From positions 30,125,898-30,189,897 of the forward strand of contig NC_092577.1 of assembly GCF_037975245.1 (NCBI RefSeq): a stretch of 64,000 nt of DNA. The letters are read 5' to 3'. The position numbers and the translations under genes are program-made. Position 1 is the first letter of the stretch. Each line of letters starts with the position of its first letter. Of this stretch, positions 33,474 to 46,904 are shown one piece after another. This DNA is from Apostichopus japonicus. Taxonomy: Eukaryota > Echinodermata > Holothuroidea > Aspidochirotida > Stichopodidae. The notes under the pieces are model-generated. The model was not told where the DNA came from, made no database searches, and saw nothing but the letters and a program-made list of their open reading frames with translations.

Positions 33474-35175
33474 CTGAGAAAAAGTAAACCAAAAAGAAAA
33501 ACAAAATTATTAACGGCACGTTTAGACATGAAGGGGGGGTAGTGTTATTTGTCTTATGTGTTAAGGTTATCTGCTTTTTTTTGGGGGGGGGGTTCTTCTT
33601 CGTTTTTTAGGTGTTAAGGTTTTCCATTTTCTTTGATGGGAGTACTCTATTCGATTAAGCCCACAAGGGTTTCTTAGTTTACTTCCTTTCACAGATTTAC
33701 TTATTTGCAGTTATATTGTCTTGTTCACCTTGTATTACTATGTGTTAAAACAATAAATCAATCAATCAAGAAAGGGGGTATATTCTTAAAATGACCATTT
33801 TAATGTTAAAGTTAAAGAATAGAGATTTCATTTTCATTTTCATAAAAGAGAGCTCTTTGGGATTCATTTTGGTACTAAATTGAAGCAGAATTCCATCTTT
33901 ACGGCATATATGCCCACATATCCAAGTACCATGAGCAATCAAATAGTCGTGCAAGTTTCATGTCAACTAATCAAAAAAAAAAAATAGGAAAGAGAGAATC
34001 TGCCATTGCAATGGACAGATAATCCAAATTCTCATTGATTACTTAAAAGTCTGTAATATTTTTTTTGGGGGGGGAGGGGGGGATGAAATCTAGATGGTAA
34101 TTCTGTTAGTTTGATCAAATTACAATTTTGTATTTCTCATGTTTGCTAAGATATATTCTTTTTCTTTTAGTTTATTGACAATTTCATTATACGAAACAAA
34201 TGTGTAGATAAACACAGCATGATTCATATTTATAATGTTGGAGATATTAATGAAAAGAGAATTTTTTATTATGTTACAATTTATATAAAAGCACTTGTAA
34301 CACACAACTAGACCTATTGTGAATACTAATTTCTCTTATCCGAAAAATCCATTCTACAGAAGAAGATCATCAGTTATAATTTACAAGTTAAAAACCTTTA
34401 GACGATAAATACAGATTATATCGGTTGAGAAATTAGACAGTAGTTAGCCTGAGTATATCTTACTGAGCCTAAGGTTACCTCACCTAATCTTCCCTTTTTG
34501 GTGTCCCGAAAGGGAAAACTATGGAGTCACTCTTACCGACCTTGCAAACTTGTGAGTGGATCGCGGATTGCAAAATCCGCAATGACCTTAACGTGGATCG
34601 CAAAGTCGGTAATTACTATTACGGTTTGATTCGTCAGAGGGCAGAATACGTTAACGTTGTTCTCAAAGCCAAAGCCAAATTAATCAGGTCACATATCCCG
34701 AGTCTATGCATTCTCAAATCTTCAACATCCACCCCTCGTTCCCTTTCGGGGAAAACGTCTTCATACTGTATAGTTTTGATCCTCCACTTACTAATATTAG
34801 GCATAGGTTAAAAGCTGATATGACCAGAAAATGATTGAATTGTTCCCACATAGAATCATTTACATCTTCATTATAATCAGAGTGGATAGTAGGTCAAAGG
34901 AAAGTTAAAATTCTTGACATGGAGAACAACTCTGGTTGTTTATAAGTAACAAAGGTGAGATGATAAACTGTACGTCACCCGTCCCGGTTCCCCCCACCTG
35001 TTTTAATCTTCGTGAACAGACGATTTCAATGTTTAGTGAGATTGAAGAGTGAAAAAAATTCATCATTCAAAGTCACTTTTTCCCTTTCAAGTGTATACTC
35101 GAGTTTGAGTTTCAATCGATTTGAAGTGGTAACCATGGATTTTTTCCTCCCTCATTCTTCTGTTTTCGAACTTAC
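33474..35175 (-). other. KCNQ intron between S1 and S2 exons
   Basis: 1.7 kb, gtaag...ttctcag. Holds copy 2 of dispersed repeat family B (34495-34780). The rest is AT-rich with G-runs at 33585 and 34066. Confidence 0.88.
34495..34780 (+). repeat. Dispersed repeat family B, copy 2
   Basis: Counterpart of 18405-18675. It contains a small internal duplication (GTGGATCGCGGATTGCAAA and GTGGATCGCAAAGTCGG). GGTTTGATTCG near 34623 resembles a tRNA-type B box (GGTTCGANTCC) at 9 of 11 positions, so a tRNA-derived SINE is possible, but no poly-A or A box is clear. Confidence 0.65.
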
Positions 35176-35272
35176 CAGCGTAAAAACGATTCGATTACAT
35201 GTCTGAACCACATAATCATTTTTAACGGTAACTAACACACTCAGCACAAGGCACGTTAAGAGAACAAGAAAT
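35176..35272 (-). CDS. KCNQ: KCNQ-type K+ channel, exon with S1 segment
   Basis: First recognisable coding exon of the channel (97 nt). Seen: acceptor ctttacag at 35273-35280 and donor CTG|gtaag ending at 35171. It is entered with one base completing a split codon and leaves in phase 0. It encodes residues 2-33 of my numbering (1 = split codon), starting FLVLLTCLVLSVLVTV, a hydrophobic S1 half, followed by an S1-S2 loop VKNDYVVQTCNRIVFTL. Known for the family: the equivalent vertebrate exon is 91 nt, starts FLLVFSCLVLSV and has the same phases, so this loop is two residues longer. The upstream exon, with the cytoplasmic N-terminus and start of S1, was not found. A 180-bp tandem array starts only about 50 bp upstream, in the preceding intron. 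Identification rests on the S1 match and on the exact phase fit to the next exon. Confidence 0.85.
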
Positions 35273-35324
35273 CTGTAAAGACAAGAAAAGAGAAGAGAAG
35301 AGAAACGGTAAATCAATCGGCTTC

Positions 35325-36020
35325 AAAAACAAGTCATTTTGAACGATCAGGAATAATAGAACGATCAGGGATAATGTCAAACTTCCCAACAACGGAGAGA
35401 GCAAAATAGTTCAACTGCATGGTCATGTCAATCGTTCAAAACAATTGAAAGAACACTAGCGATTGTCAAACTTCATAATAACAATAGATATAGAACAATA
35501 ATAAGTTGAAATGGTGTCAATCTTCGAAAACGTGTGATTTAGAACGAATAGGGATAATGCCAAACTTCTCAACAATGGAGAGATTAATAATAGTTAAACT
35601 GGTCATGACAATCGTTCAAAACAATTGAAAAAAACAATAGAGATTGTCAAACTTCATAACAACAGAAATAGAACAATAATAAGTTAAAATGGTGTCAATT
35701 TTCAAAAACGTGTGATTTAGAACGAATAGGGATAATGTCAAACTTCCCAACAGTGGAGAGGGAAAAATAGTTAAACTGGTAATGTCAATCATTCAAAACA
35801 ATTGAAAAAACAATAGAGATTGCCAACTTCATAACAACAGATATAGAACAATAATAAGTTAAAATGGTAATGTCAATCTTCGAAAACGTGTGATATAGAA
35901 CAAATAGGGATAATGTCAAACTTCTCAACAATGGAGAGAGTAAAATAGTTAAACTGGTAATGTCAATCATTCAAAACAATTGAAATTGATTGTCAAACTT
36001 CATAATAACAGATATAGAAC
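35325..36020. repeat. 180-bp satellite-like tandem array
   Basis: About four copies of a 177-182-bp unit. The landmark GGGATAATG(T/C)CAAACTTC recurs at about 35367, 35549, 35729 and 35906, followed each time by GGAGAG, a CAATCGTTCAAAACAATTGA block and a CGAAAACGTGTGAT block. Copies are roughly 90% alike. It sits directly upstream of the S1 exon in intron 1. Confidence 0.9.
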
Positions 36021-37309
36021 GGGGTGGTGGAGAGGGGGGGACAGGTATTTCAAATAATTTGGTGTAATTTTATGTGCACATCCCTGTGTATTTTGAGACA
36101 CCAACCATCTCTGTCAATATGATCATAAATTGGTTTTATGAATAGCATTCTATTTGCTATGGCCTTGTTTGTTATGATATGAATATATCACCACGTCTAG
36201 GCTATTCAAACAATCAGACACAATCTATCATAGGCAGAGGGTCGGCAAATAAATTTCTCTCCTGGAAGAACTTCATCTTCGACTGATAAAAATAGAACAA
36301 TTTTGCTAGCCATCCCGCTCAAAGTTACATGCAGTTCCTTGTATTGCATTTTTTTGGGATATTTGATAGTGGAAATTATCGCAGCTTAATAATGTACCAT
36401 GAGTGAATATTTGAACCAAACATGTGTGATGCCACAGTTGCAGACTGAAGGCAAAATGCCTTTGCAGTTTTCAACCTTAGATTAGACAGGATTTTTATTA
36501 AAGAAAATCAAAAAAGAAAAAATTGAAAATTAAGATATAAATTAATTTTCCTTTGGACTATCCTTTGAAGAAAGGAGTCAAGGTAAAAGCATTGCAAAAC
36601 ACACCCCACCTGACTGTGTTTTTATTATCTTTTGTCATCCAAAAAGGAGAATGACTTGACCAAGTCTAACTCTTGACAACCACAACTATTTAATTAGATT
36701 GTAGCCATGCTTTGTCACGAGCAAACAACGTTAAAAGGATTTAATTGACTTACTGGGAGTTGTTTGATTCTAAAAAAAACGTGTAAATTTACTGATGATT
36801 AAATCTCTTTTCTTTTCTGGTCTTTTTTTCAATAATGTATAATAAACAAAAGGGTTTTCTGTGATGAATAATTTAATTCTGAAATCCTATACTAGCTGAA
36901 ATGTTCAAACTCAATGAAACATATATGTTGGCAATATGTTGGCATACATAACAGAAATTGGATATCACATGATCGACATTATTTCTTTCAATTCACGTTA
37001 CTTCTTTTTTTTCACAGGTTAACACAAAAATGTCGAGAGAGAGTGTTTCGTGCATATCAATTTCTTTTCACTCTTTCCTGAGAAGCAATATGAGCTAACA
37101 TGAGCAAAACACTTGAGCGTCCTATGCTTTCGCTATTAAGAGAAAAAAAGGTTTGTTAAACAATTATCGGTCCAATGAACTTTTTTTCACATTCAAAGAC
37201 TCATGCTGATTGGACTGAGGGGGGGGGGGGTTATAAGAGAAAGATTCATCCTATCCATTTAAGTAGTCGACTGCCCTATTCAATTTGCACACAATGAAGT
37301 ATACTCATG

Positions 37310-37639
37310 CAGGGATGTGCTCAGGAATATTTGAGTACCGGGTGGATTTGTGCGGTAATGTGATCCACCTGCTGGGGGGAAGGGGCTTCCCCGTCCTATT
37401 TGAAAAATGTTTGCAAATGAAGTAACCTTAGATGGCAAATGGAACCAACTTTTTTCCTATTCTGGAGGCTAACTTTTGTGCCAAGTATTCACCCATATTT
37501 TTGGTAATGATAAAATTTGTCAAAGTAATCGTCAAAAATTGTGCCGGGCAGAAATGTTTAAAATACTGTTTGTGCTGGGCGGCATTCAGAACTGCCAAGT
37601 GCAGCCCCCCCACCCCCCACCGGCGTGAGCACATCCCGG
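37310..37639. mobile_element. Candidate MITE with GGGATGTGCTCA termini
   Basis: CAGGGATGTGCTCA at the left is matched by TGAGCACATCCCGG at the right, giving 12 bp of perfect inverted terminus. Flanks TACTCATG and CTGATGGT are only vaguely similar, so the target duplication is lost or absent. The 330-bp interior is non-coding; two 68- to 93-codon ORFs over it are chance. Confidence 0.5.
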
Positions 37640-38587
37640 CTGATGGTACTGCCCATTTTAGAGTACAGGTTTCAAAAGCATTGGTCCTCTCTTTAATGGT
37701 GACTAAGACTTGATGTCCTCTTCCATAAATGTTACAATGATTCTAATTGGTTGAAATTTGCCACTGGACAAGATGCCCACCAATCAGCAGTTCTTTAACA
37801 TTTGCTTGAAGAAAATCACTCCAAATCATATCAGTGTAAGGGATTTATCACACTATGACAATGCAGCATCTGTTAACTTCTACTCAACGCAGGTTTTATG
37901 TATATGCAGCTATGAATCATTTTATCAGATCTAACTGATAAACTGTCACATTTTGTGGCGAGATAATTGTGAAAATTTGTGTCACAATTAAGTAGTCGAA
38001 ATTATGCAAATTGCTATAGTGAAACTTTAAGTATACACAGTTTGTTGAACACTGGTAAAAGAATAAGTTAGAGAAGAGCTTTAATAGTGACCATGTAATG
38101 ATGAGAAACACAAGAGAGAGAGCAAGAAAAGTAGAAAGAAAAGTGCATATTCGGTTTATAATGAACACTTTCAGTATCATCGTTGTGTGACCCTTCCTTT
38201 CATCCTGTTATGCGAGTTTTATACAATCTTATAAATTCTCTCGGATCAAATCTTCCAAAATTGTCTCTACTATTCTTCTCAGTCATAATCCGCTCACTGG
38301 AGTTTATACCCTCATCTCAAATATGATACATTACCACCTGTAATTTGTTTGTATACTTCTGCGATATTCTCCATATACACAGTCAAGCGACTGAGCACTT
38401 GACGACGTGTTTCGTGCTTGGTCGTGGTCGGGTTTTACCTTTCACTCTCATGAATGAAGAGCCTACAACCGTGCTGCAAGACTCGGCTATAATTTCTAGG
38501 TGATCCTCCTTACAAACGGCTTGATTTACCAACTCCTACATCTCAGTGTACAAAGCCTCGTGCATCCACTTTGTCACATTAAAAGCC

Positions 38588-38623
38588 CAGCGGAGGGCGA
38601 TAAACCGTAATCGCCCACCGCTG
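38588..38623. repeat. Short GC-rich hairpin
   Basis: CAGCGGAGGGCGAT, loop AAACCGTA, ATCGCCCACCGCTG: 13 of 14 bases pair. GC-rich arms stand out in AT-rich surroundings. No terminator or RNA-family context recognised. Confidence 0.7.
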
Positions 38624-39589
38624 AGAGAATCATTTGTATCACGTTGTGAAAGAATGTGTAAAGTCAAGGACCTTTTTCTTTCTTTCTTTCTCGATTCCAG
38701 GTTGTTACAGGATGAAAAAATTTGAAAGTGAAATTAGGTCCGTTCGAGAGCTCTCGAAAATCATTGGGTTGTTGAGAGCGGAGAGGCTGCCCGAGGGGTG
38801 TTCCCAGGAGGCATCGGCAGTCTCGTGTTCACCCACCACCTTATCATCTATGAATGCGCTTTACATCGTCGAAACGTTTTTCGCAAGTGTGGACAAGAGA
38901 TATGTTGCACCAGGCCTTGTTTTTTTTTCCGTCATTGATTTTTCTAGTTTTGATAAAACTATCTCGGAGATGTGATTGAAGGAGAAATTCGTTCAATCAG
39001 TTTTTACATTTCAGACCTGGCTGAATCTTTGACATTTTTGCGTTACTGAAAACTGTATATTGGTTTGGCTACATTTTGTGAACACTTTAATAAATACCGG
39101 ATATTACAAAGCAGCTTTGTTAATAGCTGATGAACAAAAGAACCTTCAAAAATGAAGAAGAAAGAGAGAGGAAAATAATGCAATTTTCTTCTTTACATGT
39201 GAGTAATATTTATAAAACATTATGTGTGTGTGGGTGGGGTGGGGGTGATAAATTCCTGTTTAGTAGCTGCACACTGAGATTACATTGAGCAAATTTTACT
39301 ATTAAAACAACATTTATTTTAGTGAAAGTTATCTACGAGTTTGTGTTCCTTTAATCAGATGCATTGTTACTTTCTGAGATGTAATCGATGGCTTTTGGTA
39401 TAAGATAATTGTCACAAACTGGACGACGAAGGACAAAGATGAACTTATAACTTGCAGTCAGCGAATTCACAAATTCTTGACTGTTTCAAGTACATATCCT
39501 TATAAGACTCATACAATGCACAATCAAGATGTCATGATGTAATACTGTACGTAATTTATTTAATTTAACCACCACTTCTTTTCAAAGAG

Positions 39590-39805
39590 AAAAGCTGCAG
39601 CGGCTGCAAGATCCTGCTCAGCTAAGATGAATCAATAACAAACAAAAAGGATTGTCTCTAAACACCTGCAGTTCCTATTGTGTGAAACTGTGGAGCACAA
39701 TAGACAATGAAAAGCTGCAGCAGCTGCAAGATCCTGCTAGGATGATTCGATAAACAATAGGGATTGTCTCTTAACACCTGCAGTTCCTATTGTGTGAAGT
39801 ACAAT
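39590..39805. repeat. Tandem duplication of about 120 bp
   Basis: AAAAGCTGCAGC(G/A)GCTGCAAGATCC starts at 39590 and 39710. Both copies continue through GGATTGTCTCT-AACACCTGC and AGTTCCTATTGTGTGAA. The second copy is shortened by about 20 bp. Confidence 0.85.
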
Positions 39806-41022
39806 GGATCATGTCCTATGCAGCCTGGCTGTAGCATGCTGCAGCCCCGCTCAGCATCAAACATTTGACACTGAGCCTTAATTACTCCGATGATCTCATT
39901 CGCGTTCCTTAATTATTCTACACGGGACTTTTAGGGAATCCCAGGGAGACGTTTAACACTCTGGTCTTGTGCCAACCATTAAAGAGAACAATTAAGTTGA
40001 ACAATGTGGTTTCAGATGCCAGGTGTATGTTGATCTTCACCGATCGCATGTAGGCGGAGCTTACTAGGAAATATCTCATCTCTTCTCGTGATTGGCTCTT
40101 TGGGGCAATTTCCTATTTAATAACCATATTTGTAGGGGTATTCAAAAAAAAATTCCACCAATTAAATGCTTTTTCCACAATAACCCATTATATAGGTATG
40201 GCCTCCCTCAAGTTTCCAAGGTGACTTTGTAAAACCAAAGACAACTTTGCTGAGATCTAAGTTAATCATACTAATTGAGTCACAAGATCGAGTCTCCAGG
40301 GGTTTTCCTTTCCTAATTTACTATAATTTTTTTCAAACTAATTATCCTTAAAGCAACAGCTGTTAATATCTGTTACACAGTCTAAACTTGAATCACCATC
40401 TCACATCAATATTCCTTTACATTTAACTCGAGAGAAAAGGAGCATTTAATTCACCGCAAGATCAACTTGAAAAACTTTCAATCAACTATTAATTTACAGA
40501 TGCTGTTGAAATAATTTCTAGCTTCATTATTCTTCAACCCCTCCCCGCCTCCCCATCCCTCCCCCCCCTCCCCGGCTGCCCCAATTCAGGGCATGATATG
40601 TATTCCATATCCTCCCCCTGATGTAAGTCTTGTTTATATTTAACGATGTGTACCTTTATCTGACTAATTTAAAAAGTCAAACCGAGCTCTTTATTTGATA
40701 AACATTTACGGGCAAATAGGAGACAAATCAAACAAAACTAGCATGTATATATGCCATCTATCTTTTATATATATTGCTGAACCAGTGTGTAGGCTACCTT
40801 TTGATCTAAGTTTAACCAGTCAACCCATTTCTTTATTTGATAAACATTAATTAAACATTGATTGGTCCAGGCAATTATGAGTTGTCATGACGATGCAAAC
40901 AAAAGCAGCGGGTACTCTCCGATTTTTAAAAAAAAAATTTTAACAAGTTAATTTGGTAAATAATAACGATTCTGTTTTCTCTTACTTTTTTTCAGACATG
41001 TTTCTGTATCTTTAATATTATA

Positions 41023-41303
41023 CAGGCGCGTAGCCAAGGGGGGGCGAAGGGGGCAGCCGCCCCCCCTTGAGCATAATTTTTTTAAATTTTTTTATGATAT
41101 CGCTAGTATTTTGAAAAGAGAAAATGCTAAAATGCAACTTACAAGGCCTGGGAAGTGCCATTTCCAGCGATCTGGGAGGCATTTACAGCCAAAATTTTCT
41201 TGTACGCTTCGTGCCAACCATGGTGGCGCTCCGCTTAGATAGTTTGAAATGCCGAATCTACAGTTTCGCCCCTCCCCTTGGCAAATTCCTGGCTACGCGC
41301 CTG
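41023..41303. mobile_element. hAT-type MITE with perfect 8-bp target duplication
   Basis: Inverted termini CAGGCGCGTAGCCA and GGCTACGCGCCTG, with inner GGGGCGAAGGGGG against CCCCTCCCCTTGG. ATATTATA lies immediately outside both ends (41015-41022, 41304-41311). Length 281 bp, no transposase. An 8-bp duplication with CAG...CTG ends is the hAT pattern. Confidence 0.92.
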
Positions 41304-44300
41304 ATATTATATTGTTCAAAATTATCATAAAATATACAGAGTTAAAGCCAGTCATATTATTTTGGGATCTCAGTAGGGGGAAATAAAATAGTTTCCACCA
41401 GACCTTAGCAAAAGAGATGAAGATCTTAAAGCAAACTCGAATACGTTTACAGAAACTACAGAATTAGTAATGTAGTATCTAATCCATGGATAAATCGTTG
41501 TGCTACTCAGAAGAGGAAAAGATCGCCGACACAAATGGTTAAAAAAAAGGTATATAAAAAAAACGCTGCTTACATTAACCTACTTTTAACAAATGACTTG
41601 CCATTTTCTCACCTTCTCGTCCCTCAGTATATAAACTTATCACTATGGATCACAGCCCTTTTTTGGGATTAAATGAAGCACTAAATTCACGAACTGTCTG
41701 AAATTTGAGAAAGTATAAGAAAGCCGCTGGCTGGAAAAAAAATGCGAAGGTATCGAAAAAAGATTTGGGAAATTAACAGGAAATTTAGAGAGAAATTGGC
41801 TAACTGTGGATCATATTATCTCAAAAGTGACTTGATCGATTTCAATAATTGCATTTGGGGGGAGGGGGGGGATCTTACCTTTTCTCCAGCTTTTGAAAAT
41901 GGGTGAAATTTTTACAACCCTGGTACCGTCCCTCCGTATTCACTCAATTAGTGACCTCAATTTTCCTAGAACGCATATTCATGAGGATCGGTCACTTAGC
42001 TTTAAGACTGTTAGCACCCGAGGAAAACAGGAACGTTTAAAGAAGCGATGGATATATTCTCACTTTACACCTATAACTTAATACAACGAATTTGCGGGGC
42101 CCTTTACCAAGGCAGTTAGAATACATGTTATAAATAGCAAGGCTAATTTCTGTTGGAAGGAAGGAGGGGGAGGGAGGGAGGGAGAATTTGAGGGTCGAGG
42201 GACGGCCGGGCAACAGAGAGGAGTATAATGTGGGTCCTGCTTCGAGCAATCAGCCGATAACCTCAAGTTTCCATAGAAACTTATTCATGAAGGCCTTTTA
42301 GTTATTTAAAAACAATGCTGACAAACAGGAACGAATCGGAAGTCAGCAGCTACGATAGCTGTCTACCTTCAACCTGCACAATGACAAAATGGCCATAGCT
42401 GCATTTACAGGGTGGCTTTTACTTGCAAATTTCAGGATTCACTAATTGTGTTCACAGGGCCTTTGGGTGTATGATAACAATGATGTATAGGCTGGTAGGT
42501 ATTAATAGCCTTCACATATTAAACATGAGTTTTCTTATTCTATATCATTAAAGATTTGGTAATCCATTCGATGTTGAATAAGATCTACATCAGAGATTCC
42601 TCTTCCTTCCATTCTACCACCCCTCCCCCCCCCCCCGCTCCTCCTCTCTCTCCACCCCTCTCTCTCTCTCTCTCTCTCTTTGCCCCTTTATATCCTAACA
42701 CTGCTGCTTGAACAATCTAACAGCTATTGTAATTAACCCAAGGACTTTTGGGCTATCAAGTAGAATTGCAGATTAATCCAAGAACAAGTCGGTCATAAAT
42801 TCTATTAACGTTTTAAGTTACCGGCTAAGAACAACAAAATTTGCTATCCGTGTGTATTAATATGAAAACTTGTTGTTCATGGTTTAAAAAGTAGTTATTA
42901 AAGAGTACTTTCTTCTAAAGGGTTCAAAACTTTGTTAGGTTAAGGTGCAATATTTTGCTTTCAGGTAAGGTACGGGAAAACTAAGTTCTTAGGTAAGGTG
43001 AAAGGTAGCTGGCAGACAGTAATGGTTAAACTGATTATAATAACCGTTATAAGGCAGTAAGTTAGAAGAAAAATGACTGACCTATTTCGACTAACCTAAT
43101 TTCCCAAAACATGAGATATGTTCCCATCCTACATCCTAAACTCCATCCCCTTTCTTAAAGAAAATGCCATTTCCAAGGGCTGTTAATGAGGAACTAATCG
43201 CTCACAGCAGAAAACAGTGAATTAATATTATTATACTTAATTTATTACCCCATCTGAACCACCCCTTTATCACCCCACTGGTTTGCACAGCTTCTTTATT
43301 TTAGAGTTTAAAATCAATCTTTAAAATGACAACACTTACTCCACAACGACAGATTACCAGTCGAAAAACAATTCATTGAAATTTCAACCCAAAAAGAGAA
43401 AGAAATATTGTCCGCTAAATTATCTAAGGTAGATCCACGACATGGAATTTGTTTAGCAAATTTCTTCTGTTATTTAAACATTGACTTTCTGTCCCAGGGA
43501 TTAGGTTTAAGCTATCCTCAACTGATAGATGGTATATGTAACCATGGAAACATCATGCTTAGATATCATTAATCAATGAAGGAGATGACGAAATAATAAA
43601 TCCAGAAATACAGCTTAAAGACAGCACTGTGTTATGGTCTCCAATTTTATGGCAATTTTTTTAACCAAACATGAATACATTGCAATTGATAGACTCATCA
43701 TGTAATCATGACAAACTGCCGACAAATTTGGTCCCAAAACTTAACGTTTCTTTTTACTTTATATCAAAGAATTGAGATTCCATTCCATTTTCAAAATGTA
43801 TGCCCACTACATACTATTTCCAATTTAAAATACTATTTAAATCACGGCGGAAAAAAATCTAAAATATTGACAATGTATCGACTCTTTAATCTCGATTTTG
43901 AATGTACGACTTGACTGCGTGTGCGGTCGATAAGATATCGACTTGCAATAACAGTCGGAAAATATGTGGATGCTGTTGCAAGGAAAATGTCGGAAATTGA
44001 CCAAAAAATTGACGTCAAATAGGTCAGTTTGGTCACAAGGGACTGTTAAGGATGATGGAAGACAAATTCGCTGGGATTTTCATCTCCGTGACGATGATGT
44101 CACAATTATTTCCTGCACGGTCTCGGCCAATTAAATTACAGAAGGGCACCGACACGTTCGCACCATTCATATCGGACATCTGTTGAACATTGGTAATCAG
44201 AACTGTCTCCTCATTTTGTTCACGATCGAGAAAGAGAACAGCATAATGATACGGACGTTGAATTTATCGACGTCAGATCGATGTAGTTATCCTGATTTCT

Positions 44301-46904
44301 GGGGTAAATTTTTATGAGACTATTGAGATAGATACTAAAATGTCATAACAATGGTATTTTACATTTGCTAGACTTTCTGTCCATGTCCAAATAATGAAGA
44401 CATTTTTGAAGTGTTTGTACGAGGATAATTTTTTCTTCGTGACATTTTGATGCATGTGATTACAAGACTAACCATCAACGTGTGTCTAAGAGAAGATATT
44501 TCTTGATCCTAAAGGAAGTCTTAGTTACTCTTTAATCAAAGTTAAATTTTGATGACAGTTACGAGATTGTTGGGCTGCGATTTGGATGAAATATACAGGT
44601 ATTCACGAGCATTGCACATGTAAAAAAGGTGCACAAAGATTACGCTGAAAGTGTGATTTCATCAATGTCAATTTCAAGGGGGTGGGGAGAAGAGGGCAGT
44701 GAGTGGGGGGGGTTAAGAGGGAATGTTTTGATTAAGTTTATTCTTGTATTAGTTAGTTTGTGCTTTAATATTAGTTATGTGCCAGGTAATTGCCTTCAAA
44801 AAGAATGTCGATAGTTTCAAAAATTGAGGGTAAATTGTCACAATTAATGCTTTATAATAACTGAAACATCTTGAAAATAAATTACTTTTAGATAAGGGTA
44901 AGACTGAATCAATAAACATTTAACACTCTTTGCAAAATTACATTACTATTTTCAATTAAAACTCAAGATTTTCATCTGTTAAATATGAAAACATATTTTT
45001 GCATTTTGTAGACTAACAGGTGGTTTAAAAAAAGGAAAAACCTATTGTTTAATCTTAAGAAACAAAATGCCAACTCGATACGTTATATATCAATGAAGAG
45101 CAACTAAATTCTCACGTGAAATGACAGACGACGATTCAATTAATGAACAGTAATTAATGTTTATTAGTAATTAATGAACATTTTTATAACGCTTTTTCAT
45201 ATTTATGAGAATTATTTACAGCAATTTTCCTGAAGACAGTATAATAGGAAAGGTTAGATGAGAAAATAAGAAAAAGCCAGGCAAGGAATTACCTCAAGCT
45301 TACAAACTCAGGTGCCTTGAAATCATCTCTCTTTGATGTGAACTCCTTATTAACATTATGGCCAGGTAGCCATTTCTTCCCAAAAAGGAGAATTCTACAT
45401 GTTTTTAACGTAATTTCCTTTTCTTTTGTGTGTTTGGTGAACAGAAAGAAAAAAAACAGAATTGAAGAACCTTTCAAGCAGACCTATATTTCAGAAACTT
45501 TGTCCTTCGAGTCTCTGATCAATTCTGTCACATTTCGGAGTTATCAATCTTTCCGAGCAATTTACCCAAATCTAATCAAACCAGATGCAAACGTTGACCA
45601 ATTGACAACCCTTTAATCCTCCCAAGTTGGGTACTGAGAATTTTTTCCTGAAAAACATGGTTTTCGTACGGAGCCCTTTGAAACTGTCGAAAATGATTAC
45701 CGTTCCTATCAAAATTTCACTTTAGCTATACCACCATTAAAGCTTTCTATAATATGGCTAAAGGGAATGGAAGGAAAGAAAGAAAGGAAGGGAAAAAAAT
45801 AGATTACTTCTAGGGTACTTCACTCAACAACTGAAAATGACAAACCTAGATGAGAAATCACATTTAATTCAATTTACTGAACAAGGAAGGGAGTTGGGAG
45901 GATAAAGGGAGCAAAATAAATTCTAAATTTGAGGCTGGGATAATGAGCATATGAATTGTGGTTATCCCCAAAACCTATTTTAGCAGATTAAAAATATCAT
46001 TTAATTATGAGTGATTAATTATTATAGTTTGTGGTACCATTTCCATCTCATCATAATCTCAGTCATTGTGTTCAATGTTCGGCCAAGCCATCTTGTCTAC
46101 GTGCAAAATGGCTTCTTGAGATATACTGCCATAGTCTGTACACAATAATTTTGAGCACCCAGGCTGATGTACAAAAGATGGCCCACCGATGGGAGGGGGG
46201 AGGGGGAGGGGGAGGGGGTTGGTACAGCCATGGTTAGAGGCACATGGGGTCTAGGAACAAACTTTGAGGGTCAGTGGGACAATTGTAACTGCAAGTCAGG
46301 CTGGATCCCAGACTGAGCATTCTTGTACCCACAAATGCCATGAGTATTTGAATGTTTTCCAAATAAAATGGCACTATTTTTCGTTCCAACTTTTTTTTTT
46401 TCTTAATCAAAGTCAAGCCACACTTTCGAAATAACAAATGACACATTTTAATTACAAAAATTGAGAGAGATTACTTTTCATTAACAACTTGGGAAGACGG
46501 AGGGGGGGGGAGGGCAGGGATTTGTAGGGAGGCACCAGGAGGGTCCCTTCTGAACGCATCCCCTCACTTAATATTGCAAGGATGATTTCTGTACACATTT
46601 ATGACACTTGGTTTTTATCATAATTTTTTATAAAATGTGTAAGAGTTATGCTTTAATCTTTCCTTGATATGAACTGAAGCGTATTATTAGCAATTCCGCC
46701 AACTCCAGAATGTCATGTACAAATATTTTACTCGGCATTCTGAGGTGCTGGCCATCTATCGCCATTATATCTATGGTTCTTCGTAAATGTACAACCAATT
46801 AGGCTCTATACCTTCTTTCACCTGTACGAACGACTCCAGCCATTCTCCATTCTAAAATTTTTCAAACTGATATTGTGGGTCTATGAAATTCTACACCACT
46901 ATAC

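Noticed and set aside
38634-38975. 113-codon plus-strand ORF
   Set aside because: No recognisable domain, signal peptide or splice structure; likely chance.
45289-45350. Minus-strand frame ending AGCTTGAG|gtaatt as a possible exon
   Set aside because: No KCNQ similarity and no convincing acceptor; the N-terminal exon would need an LERP/S1 signature.
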